Source: Notospermus geniculatus | Taxonomy: Eukaryota; Nemertea; Pilidiophora; Heteronemertea; Lineidae | Length of the DNA stretch: 64,000 nt | Direction of reading: 5' to 3' | Assembly (NCBI GenBank): GCA_002633025.1 | Contig: NMRB01000002.1 | Location: 691,964-755,963 of the forward strand | Shown here: one piece after another, positions 9,866-20,500 of the stretch | How the letters are laid out: every line of letters begins with the position of its first letter | How positions within the stretch are numbered: the first letter of the stretch is position 1 | The notes under the pieces: model-generated | Databases searched by the model: none | What the model was told of the DNA's origin: nothing | What the model saw: the letters and a program-made list of their open reading frames with translations, nothing else | Made by a program: the position numbers and the translations under genes

Positions 9866-12800
9866 CTGAAAGTTTGAGTCCAGCCAGTATATCCACCCAC
9901 AAGTCTTGATTATGTGAAACTGTGGAGAGGAAAACACCATCAAATTCTGCTCAAGATACAAGATGTAAGAACTCTATTCTTTTAACCATCAGTAGAACCT
10001 TATAACACTCACCTAAATATGGATGGTGCGCTATCAACATCGTAGCCGTCGCAACACTTCTGGCCTCATTCATGCCTGCACTCTTGATATCACAGAGGGT
10101 AAGAAGGCCGTCATGAAGCACACGTGGTGATCGCACCATCTCAGCTGTGGCATCACCTTCTTCATTCTGCTGATGCGCAGCAAGAAACTACAAGGTAAAA
10201 ATTTCATTTTCTACATGAAAATAACCGTCGATTCCTATTTTGAGTCCTTTTGTAAGGCAACGATCATTATAATGGCCCGGATTTGTTGCACGCGGCATTT
10301 CATCACGTCGGAGTCCAGTACATACCTTTTGACAAGCGAGGATGGTGTTGTACTCCTCAATCAATGACAGGGCTATCTTGGTCCCTCCTAGAGTCGACAG
10401 CAATTTCTTGACAGTGGTGAGTCCATGTTGGCGCACCTTGTACTTGGGATGGGTCACGCAATTGACAATCACCTTATAAAGGGGCCTGAAAGAAACAAGT
10501 TGAGGCCATATATCCAGAAGTTGCCTTTGCAGCCTGATCTTGAAAAGATCCTTTCATATAGTCTATCACTATTTCACTGCAGTGTCTTTCATGAAATGTG
10601 TATCAATTCAGACAAGTTTTTCAATGCCAATGCTCCAATAGCAGATGACATCTTCAGCTGGAATGACCAACAACACTCAAGAGAACTTTTTATTTTCCTA
10701 CCTTGAGTTCTTCTCGTCAAACTTGGTGGGGTGTTCGAGCACAAGTCGTTCAGACAATGTTGTCAGGGCCTGAAGGGCTGAGTCCTCACTGTTGCACTGC
10801 TGGAGGTACTTGTCATTGAAAAACACTTGCTTTTTCATGTCCAGGACTATTGACCAGAACGGTCCAAGTTTGGGCTCTGAAAATGGGGATATTCACCTTA
10901 TACTCATGGAAACTACATGTTATCCACCAGTATCATCTTGCACAGGGCCCCTGAATTAACAGGACACAGGTCAGTCTAAACGGTAGGAAAACTCAAATTG
11001 AAGGAATTTGACCAAAGCATACCAACCTGCTTGAAAGGGGGGTAGCAACCGAGGGATAAGGAGTTAGGGTAATTAGTCTGGCGTGGGCCATAAAGATAAT
11101 TCCAATCTACGATTGGAAATGGCTTTTTCTACATGAAAATAACCGTCGATTCCTATTTTGAGTCCTTTTGTAAGGCAACGATCATCATAATGGCCCGGAT
11201 TTGTTGCACGCGGCTTTCCATCACGTCCGAGTCCAGTACATACCTTTTGACAAGCGAGGATGCTGTTGTACTCCTCAATCAATGACAGGGCTATCTTGGT
11301 CCCTCCTAGAGTCGACAGCAATTTCTTGACAGTGGTGAGTCCATGTTGGCGCACCTTGTACTTGGGATGGGTCACGCAATTGACAATCACCTTATACAGG
11401 GGCCTGAAAGAAACAAGTTGAGGTCATATATCCAGAATTTGCCTTTGCAGCCTCATGTAGAAAATACCGGTATCCTTTCATATAGTCTATCACTATTTCA
11501 CTGCAGTGTCTTTCATGAAATATGTATCAATTCTGACAAGTTTTTCAATGCCAATGCCCCAATAGCAGATGACATCTTCAGTTGGAATGACCAACAGCAC
11601 TCAAGAGAACTTTTTATTTTCCTACCTTGAGTTCTTCTCGTCAAACTTGGTGGGGTGTTCAAGCACAAGTCGTTCAGACAATGTTGTCAGGGCCTGAAGG
11701 GCTGAGTCCTCACTGTTGCACTGCTGGAGGTACTTGTCATTGAAAAACACTTGCTTTTTCATGTCCAGGACTATCGACCAGAAGGGTCCAAGTTTGGGCT
11801 CTGAAAATGGGGATATTCACCTTATACTCATGGAAACTACATGTAATCCACCAGTATCATCTTGCAGAGGGCCCCTGAATTAACAGGACACAGGTCAGTC
11901 TAAACGGTAGGAAAACTCAAATTGAAGGAATTTGACCAAAGCATACCAACCTGCTTGAATGTCAACACTTGATAATCTGACAAGCAGACAAGAGGCTAAC
12001 ACTGCCTCAGAGACTAGACTGAACTGACTGGGTTGGTTGTTGGCCTTCTCTAAAGTCTGGAGGAAAATCTTCAGGAGTTCACTACCCTGGATAAGTGTGT
12101 CACCTGCAAAGGCCAAACAATTTTGGTAAAGTTGATCTTTCTCCAGAACAGGAGACCTGTGAACCTTTAGCCAGTCTAAGCACTGACTCTGTTTTCAGAT
12201 AATTCAAGATCGAGCACTAGCATCAAGAATCCATTAAGCAACCTGTTCAACCCCAAGCTTTGCCATGAAGAATCTACTCGGTATCAATGAAGGGAATCGG
12301 TGAGCACTGACCTGTGAAAGCCTCATTCATGCATTGCAGATAAGCTATCCTAACCGGAGATGTAGATGTCTTCTGAGTAATTCCCGTCTTGAACCACTGG
12401 ATGATTTTTGTTGGCACTTCACGTGAGAACTTGGAGCACCACGTGGAAAAGACAGACAAGGCATGGACCAACGTGCCTTCGTGGACTGAAATAGTGAAAA
12501 TCTTTAAAATGACACAGAGGCTTAGGTCAGTGCAACTGGAGCTGCAGAGAATCAATTAAGTGGCAAAACATGGTCATGTCAAAGAAGTGGAAATATATGA
12601 TCATGCACTAGCGAAAACTTCTAGATATTCCTTACCTTCTTGCTTTAAGAATGGTATGAACATTTCCCCCACCTCCGCAGCCAGGTCCTCTATGACTGCT
12701 GCTCCACTGACAGGACTCAACGTCAGATGACCAATCGCTGATAACACACTCTGTCGTTGGGATGTCACAGTCAGCTTACCCTCAGAACCTACAAAAACGA

Positions 12801-14237
12801 GCAGACACCATTGGACATCCAACGATAACTTGGAAGTTCCAACAAATTTCGACAAACAAAGGAATAAATCAAGTTACATTTCCAACAGAAGAAATAGGAG
12901 GCCGTCACAAGAGGCAACCAATGAAAAAAAAATCTAACCTCAGCTCCAGTTGTATCATGTAGCCAGTGTTACAGGGTTTCCTCTTCCATTACTTTTTTTA
13001 GTCACAGTAAAGAAAATCCCTATTGAACACGCTGTTTAACATTATTGAACAATAGGGATTTTCTTTACTTTGGCTAAAAAAAGTAATGGAAGAGGAAACC
13101 CTGGTGTTATAAGCTACAAAATAAACATCACTTGTTCACTTTTACTTTTTCTCTTTGTCATTTGAGCAAAAAACCAAGATATGGTAAAAAAGTGAAAAGC
13201 ACTGGGAAAAAAAGCTGACCTAATTTTTACTTGTCTGGCGCCTAATGGGTTAACCAGTGCTTCTAATCAGCACGGTGGTAGAATGGTCGACAAAGAACTT
13301 GAACAGAAGGATTGTTACAGATGCCTTGCTTTCCAAACCAGGAAAAGAATCCTTCTATGATGAAGGCACTCACACAAGGAGTAAATATTTAGCAGACTTG
13401 CAGATTCTATGATTTTGACTCCATACTTACTGCCTAACTGACTGATTAATTCTGCTGCGTACTGACTTAGATCAATGGAAACGCTTGCCAGGAGATGTCC
13501 GACAGCTGTAAGGGAAATAACACTGTGTTCAGGTAGGATGACATGACAAATTGTACGGGGGAAAAGAAATGGAACCCAAACAAGTGATCAGTAATCAGTA
13601 ATTCAACCGCTGCATTTGACATGTTTGATATCAATGTGATTTTTATATAGGAAATGTAAGGACACCAAGAAACAAATAAAATACTTACTGCCGATAATTG
13701 TCTCTGGATTTCGCAGCATCATTTTTTGCATGAATGGCATAACGGTTTCCTTAAATTCCTCATGAGTTACATGACGTAATAGATTTTTTGCACAACCCTG
13801 CAGAACAAAATATCTCTTCTCAAAAACCATGGTACAATACAAAAGGCAAAAGTGAGGGTGCATAATTCATGTGAAACAACTTCAATAAAAACAGCTAACT
13901 TACAAGAACATGTATCTGTGGTTTGGTTTTGCTTCCAAGCACATCTTTGTTGTAGCATTCCAGTAGAGTGGCCTAAAAGAAAGTTTTATGAAATATCATT
14001 TGCAGCAACATCCACAATAATGGTGCTTACTGGTGCAAAGGGCAGGATTGGGAAGTTAGGTAGGTTGTTCATGCTGCGATAATTTCAGAGTCCTCTCCAT
14101 ACCTTGTGTTTTTTTACTGTTTCATTGTCCTTGATCCCGCCAAGATGCTTCATCATGCAGCCAACAAGACACATCCTATACACACCCATCTCAGATGTCG
14201 ACATGGTGGTAAGGTAGAACTCTACTGTGTCCGGGAA
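9866..14237 (-). CDS. GCN1: GCN1, N-terminal-side exons (partial, disrupted)
   Basis: This is the upstream part of the same gene. Exons in transcript order are 14103-14237, 13904-13972, 13689-13797, 13431-13505, 12636-12788, 12312-12485, 11951-12103, 11626-11800, 11244-11403, 10013-10187 and 9866-9919, and they match roughly human residues 180-700. The phases chain correctly when only one of two copies of a duplicated exon pair is used. Diagnostic stretches are GSEGKLTVTSQRQSVLSAIG, VHEGTLVHALSVFSTWC and TSPVRIAYLQCM. About 44 residues expected between 13431 and 12788 are absent; their place holds a palindromic MITE, and the flanking exons remain phase-compatible. The last exon loses homology at about 9866, where a DIRS gag-like frame continues in phase without a GT donor. 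About 175 N-terminal residues are missing upstream, where an 'n' at 14394 marks a join. This is either a broken allele or an assembly chimera; since GCN1 is essential or nearly so in animals, chimera is favoured. Confidence 0.92.
10207..11033 (-). repeat. Extra copy of two GCN1 exons (tandem block)
   Basis: This 0.83-kb block repeats 11122-11955 at high identity, introns included. It carries second copies of two GCN1 exons (10702-10876 and 10326-10485). The encoded residues are the same as in the other copy apart from about one Thr/Ser difference. Splicing both copies in series would break the frame, because the second exon ends in phase 0 while the first copy's exon needs phase 1. About 90 bp of unrelated sequence separates the blocks. 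The intron differences look allelic, so this is probably a second haplotype collapsed into tandem by the assembler, although a recent true duplication is possible. Confidence 0.85.
12972..13103. mobile_element. Near-perfect palindromic MITE in a GCN1 intron
   Basis: A 132-bp hairpin-forming element. Both halves are almost perfect reverse complements, starting CAGGGTTTCCTCTTCC and ending GGAAGAGGAAACCCTG, so nearly the whole element is stem. The direct repeat GTGTTA flanks it on both sides. Its first ten bases are shared with the hAT-like MITE at 5361, so a common transposase could act on both. It lies where a conserved GCN1 exon would be expected. Confidence 0.88.
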
Positions 14238-14563
14238 CTGCAAGAGAAGTGATACTTCCATTAGAAAAGCGCACAATCATTTCGCAAATAAAAAGCTATG
14301 ATACAGCTGACTGGATTAGGCCCAAATCTGGCAGCGGAGATGAATCCCATGAATATTCTTTCCATATAACATCCATGGTTACATTGAAATGTANTGCGAT
14401 TATCTGGCATAGCTGGGCATACAGGACAGCATTATTAGTTTAACCACTTGCTTGATGAAGCACTGGCGCCAGACTCACCATCACCAACACTACGTAATTC
14501 AGAAGAATTTTTGCATTCTAGCCCAGTACAATTTCCTCATTCCTGACATTTTCTCATTTGCAG
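14238..14563. other. Intergenic join between GCN1 and LRRC49
   Basis: This gap contains an 'n' at 14394. The first GCN1 exons (minus) and the start of LRRC49 (plus) should both lie near here, and neither is seen. Either the join skips sequence, or the 5' exons are further away and the adjacency is an artefact. Confidence 0.5.
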
Positions 14564-17500
14564 GTGACCGAGTGATCTTTGCTGAGAGTCCCTCAGCTCC
14601 AGGCATTCCAATAGTCTACAGAACTGCTGAAGAGAGAAACTCTAACCCAGACAGGCTCAATTTAGACAGGTTAGTTAAGATACGAGCATAAGTTACAACA
14701 TCAAAAGTTGATGACTAAAGGTCTATGATTCAAGAAGAATATATTGAAGAGACAATTGCCTGGAATTGAACTGTTTGCCTGTAGATACGGTCCTATGCAA
14801 CATCATTGACTGCCTATGTTTGAAGTTGTTATGCGTATTTCCTTCCATTCATGACATTTAGGCGACGGTTGACTGTATGTCCTATACTAGAAGGTGAAGA
14901 CCAGTTACGGTTGCTGAACTATCAACATAATTTCATCACAAAGATTCAACACCTGGGTGGAATAAAACGGCTGATATTCCTAGACCTCTACGACAACCAG
15001 ATAGAGGAAATATCAGGACTGAATACCCTTAAATCTCTCAGGGTGCTAATGCTGGGGAAAAACAGGTAAACATCAGCGTATCACCTTACTTGGGGAGTGC
15101 AATGGCAAGTGGTTGAATGTCCAAATTGTGACAAAGAAGCCATGGGTGAGATTCCCACACGAGATCCCAGTTTACCCTGTGGATTCAATTGGTCATATGA
15201 ATAAAGACTAGTAAATGCTTTTACTTGAATTTTGCAATACAAATGCACTAGGCGATGCTGTACAAATCTGAAGGTAAAGCATTTGATAGTCTTTATTCAT
15301 ATGAGCCAATGACCCATTACTGTATGCTGTTCTGCTGCTATCTGTTTACTATTCTGCTGCTATCTGCTTGCTATTCTGCTGATATCTGCTTGTTGTTCTT
15401 CTATGTTGCCATATACATGTACTTCTAGGATAAAGAAGATAGAAAATCTGACTTCCCTGATGAAGCTGGATGTGCTAGATCTGCATGGAAACCAGGTAAC
15501 AATTTACAACTTGCCACTTAAGTTCTGATTGCCGCACCTCTGCCAACTTACACGTAGTAGACAACAATCTTAATATTAATATTACTTGCCCTTCTGCTGC
15601 CATTTTTGCCGTCATCCATTCACACACAATTTCTCAAAGTTTTGTCTTTTCTTTTTAGATTCGAGAGATAAAGAATCTGAACCATTTGACAGAACTTCGT
15701 GTGCTAAATCTCGCTGGTAATGAGATCCAGCATGTCGATAACCTGACCGGCATGGACTCACTCGCTGAGCTGAATCTCAGACGCAATAAAATTAAGACCA
15801 TAGTAAGTCAAGTCTATCTACCGGTATATCTTCACCTAAAGCCAGATTTAGAGGAGCTTATTTTCAGATGTGAAACTTTCTCGTTACCCCTTTCAGAGTG
15901 ATATCGACAGCTTGCCAAGTCTCCAGAGGTTATTTCTCAGCTTCAATGAAATTACCCAGTGAGTCATCATTTCTGTTTGTGTTCTCCGTATTCAGAACTT
16001 TTTGTTCAGGAAATCTTTGGTCAATGCATTCTTGCTGAAAAGTGTTAAAGGTTGAGTTGTTGGTCAAGTGTTAACCTCAGCCCAGAATTAGAGCCAAAGA
16101 ATTGGTTTTCTTTTCAGTTGGGAGGACATATCTTGCCTAGGTGATTCCACAAGTTTGTCAGAGATTTCACTCGATGGTAACCCTTTTGCCCAGGAACAGA
16201 CCTACAAGCAAGTTATTCTACGTCATATGTCACAACTCAGGCAGCTGGACATGAAGAGAATTACAGTAAGAGACCACTCTACTTTAAGTCTTATAGTTGA
16301 CAATCTTGGATGATTTGTATGTAATGTACCGGTAGGAGGACATAAGAACCCTCAGTGGAAACCTATGTTATCAAAGAGAGTGACCCTCACTATCACATGA
16401 GTACCAGGTCCAGCCAGGATCTCTGAGGTGACCCTGTGCCAGATGTTTCCACTGTGGCACTCGGGTAGTCCGGGTTATTTAAGTGTGCCGGCTTATGAGC
16501 CATACCCTGCTGATCTTGATACCAATAGTCATATAATAGTATACATAACAGTGTTTGCTTTCTAATTGGAAGAGCTGTGATAAATTCCTGAACATAAGTT
16601 ATGGTGTGATGTCAAATTGGCCTACTTCTGTGTAATGTATTGCCACTCCTTGTTGATAGATGGAAGCACTGTTTGAATTTTTGCGGTTAAGCACAATTAT
16701 ATGTGCATTGATGTGTTACAATTGCTCCTGGCCAACTAAGCTTTTACTGCTATTGACATAGCCATCAATGGGAAGTTTTGTGGGTGGGTGACAGAAGGGG
16801 AATTTAACCCATTTTCTTTTGAAGTACAAGTACTTGTGTAGGCCTCTGATGTCAGGTGTCTGAGTGATTTTAAAATACCGGTAAGGAAATAAGTCAAATG
16901 AAGTCATCTATGCCCCCCCCCCCNTCAATATGGCAACCAAATTGCAGCTTTTATGTTAGAATGTTGGAATATTGAAAAAAACATAGGGCCAAATATAAAA
17001 GGGCGATCATCGCGCGATTAAGACTTACACGCGTGTAACTTCAGTAAATGCACGCACTTCCACCATGCACTTGATGAAGTTACACGCATCTAAGTCTTAA
17101 CACCCTTTTTGAATATGGCCCATAGGCTGTTAGTTATCCAGTTCACCCCCAGCAGGGATAGGGTCAGAGGGTAGATATTAGACGAATACATCATAGTGAT
17201 TGCTCAATCTACCACAAAATATTATTCAGTATGTCTATAGCGTAATCCCTACCAAATGTAGGGTATTATAGATGAGATAAAGAGAATTATAAAGGATCAA
17301 GCTGAGCATTGTGAAATTATACTTGAAAATGCTCTGAATGCAGATATTAATCATTGGTCAATGATGTGGAACTTATAAATCAAATCTTTGCACACAATTC
17401 ATAAAGCATACATTGACTTTCACTTCAACTTGCAATTCAAATACCGGGCATTCTTCATAAATTTTCCCGTTAAAGCAAAGAACTACCCCGGTACACACAG

Positions 17501-20500
17501 AGACTTTTCTTGCTCTGAACACAATTGAATACTGTTCACTTATAATGTTAAACTGATTTTCCCAATTTTATTTTTTTTTCGGAATGGCATTTTGCCACGT
17601 CGGCGGGCCCGTAAACCAAAGAATAAAAAAAGTGTGGCCTTATCCAGTTCACCCCCAGCAGGGATAGGGTCAGAGGGTAGATATTAGACGAATACATCAT
17701 AGTGATTGCTCAATCTACCACAAAATATTATTCAGTACATCTATAGCGTAATCCCTACCAAATGTCGGGTATTATAGATGAGATAAAGAGAATTATAAAG
17801 GATTAAGCTGAGCATTGTGAAATTATACTTGAAAATGCTTTGAATGTAGATATTAATCATTGGTCAATGATGTGGAACTTATAAATCAAATCTTTGCACA
17901 CAATTCATAAAGCATACGTTGACTTTCACTTCGACTTGCAATTCAAATACCGGGCATTCTTCGTAAATTTTCCCGTTAAAGCAAAGAACTACCCCGGTAC
18001 ACACAGAGACTTTTCTTGCTCTGAACACAATTGAATACTGTTCACTTATAATGTTGTGAGGCCCATGGCTGTTATTATACGTCTGGGATTAATTTCTTTT
18101 TTTATCTTGGATTTTCATATCAGGAGGCTATGCCCAAGCCACATACAGTTATGAGTTTGATGGAATGTGATTTGTTATAGAAAGAAAACATGTGTACATG
18201 TTGCATATTCAATTTCTGACCAGGACATATTTCTGCCTGAATTGAGAAACTTCCTGGTTTTGTCACCGTGTATTTTGTATCATTATTCATTCTCGTGCTG
18301 AAGCTCACGAGCATTTGTGGCACTTTGGATTTGGGAAAGTTCAAGGTTGCTATATTATGTCCTTGACGCAATTGATTCGTACCGATATTCATGTGGACGT
18401 TTGTTGATTTGCGATTTCAAAAGGATGCGTACGACAATCAGAGATACTGCGCTATGAACGGATACGCCATGAATCACCGCCGAATGGCTCCTGTGTTGAA
18501 ATGCAGTCAGTGCACTGCAATATGCCAGGTATGCATGGATTATCTAATGTTTTCCATATTTTGTTTGCAAAATGTCGATACCTTTATGTATCATGTATCC
18601 ATTGGTCATGTTGACATTGCTGATCCAAGACAATCGAAAGGACGCTGATCATTGTTTAGAGTTGAGTGGACAAATGGTCCATGAGGGGCAGAAGTTGTTT
18701 TACGCCATTTGTCAAAATCTGTCGTTTTGCTGGTCAATATGGTCAGCATGGTCAAATCATTTGCTCTCAGTCTGTTCAGAAATTGACTTACTGCCTTAAA
18801 AGTGAAATAAAGGACTTAGGAGAAAGTCAAAACTAGTTAGAGTCTTTACTTAAATTGGCTTTAGGCCGATTACCTAGGGAGATGCCATGTTTTAACTTTC
18901 GCCAATTGTTATCAAAGGCAATAAAGTTATATTTTCAAAGACATGTCGGATCTATTCAAATGTTGTTCTAAAACTGAACAGACAAGACAACTTTTTTAGC
19001 CCAGTCCCATATATGAGATGGTACAGGTATATCGAACAAAAGTTGAAAGACATGCCATACAATGTCATGTTTGAAAATGAAAGTCGGGGTACACCGGGGT
19101 CGTTGATTGAAAACGAGGCCTATTGACAACTATGAACGATCAAAAATGTCATAGACATTTCTTTGTCTGTTTTGTGAACGCATGGCTGGCTTCAAAAGTC
19201 ATCACAGGTGGTGAGATTGTGACAAAGAACAGGAGTTAATGGCTTAGGCACTTCGTTTTAGATATCGAAAGAAATTGATCAGAATGTAGAGTTGTTTATC
19301 TCCGCTGATCAAGCCATTACTGCCGTTGGAGATACCGTTGATACAGGCCTCGTGTTCAGTCATATAAAATCAGAAACTCAAAGCCTTAGCCCTAAAATGA
19401 ACTTTCACGACTTTAGCAAGGATATTACTAATCTGGGTGACACACCTCACAGACTGGGGGTCCGCTTGAACTTGAGTCAGTTGAAGGGATTAATACATCA
19501 TGTACATCAACATGTAAGTTCTGATTGATTCAAATCTGTCATATTCATGTCATTATGTACCGGTAGAACATTTGTTATTGTTCCAGTTCATGTTTCCACT
19601 TTTCAGATCTTCATCATTTCAGACTGACAGGGCAGTTCTTGGCATAAAAGGATGTTGGAATTGAATTGATGGATGCATATTGGTGTATCTTTTTTATTTC
19701 CAGGAGGAGGAGAGGCGGATAGCAATCGTGATGGCAAGAAAGGACGACGAGAAGAAGAGGGAAACTAATAAGGCTGCCCTCATCAAAGTAAGTTTAAAGT
19801 TACTTTTCAATACATTTGAGTCAGGTAGCTCAGTAGTATTGGCCAATCTAAGAAGTGACATCGGAGAGTGACTTGAGCTGTGGACAATTTACGTGACTTA
19901 CCGAAATGAGGTTTATAGCGTTCTCTTTCAATGCACTTATAATGGGTGAAGTCGGGCAAAATTAGATGTGCTTCATATATACAGGAAGACAGTTCAGTTT
20001 TGGACAGCTGGAGGATTCCAGCTTGAATGGAAAGACTTTGTCGATATGTCGCTTGATAGCACTCTAATTCTGGTACTTCAGGAGAAACGCCGCATTGCAA
20101 TCAACAATGCCAAGAGGCAGTGGGAGGTGAATACGACACATATGATGTCTCGTACTAATAGACTGCTAAAGATGCCTGAAATATATGCCAACCATGTGGC
20201 AACTGTGCCGAACTCAACGTTTGAGAGGATGGATGGAAGGGATGATGACTTTGACTCTGTCAGGTGCGTAGTGTACTGTTTGATCTGAATCTGGTTTCAT
20301 CTCAATGGAAATGATGCGTTACCCACTGTTGGCCTGTCATGTATGACAAGGAAATGAGTTTCGATGTTTCCTCCCTGGTCTGACCTAAGTCCTGGGGATC
20401 ACAGTGGCATAGTGGTTGAGCATGGGACTCTTGACCAATAGGTCACAGGTTGTGGGTTGGATTCCCCACTGGTTGATCACCACTTTGTATGGTTGTATTA

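Noticed and set aside
18391-18648. Plus-strand open frame with CxxC (KCSQCTAICQVC) as a zinc-finger gene
   Set aside because: Only one short cysteine cluster, no partner exons, and it ends in low-complexity intronic sequence of LRRC49.
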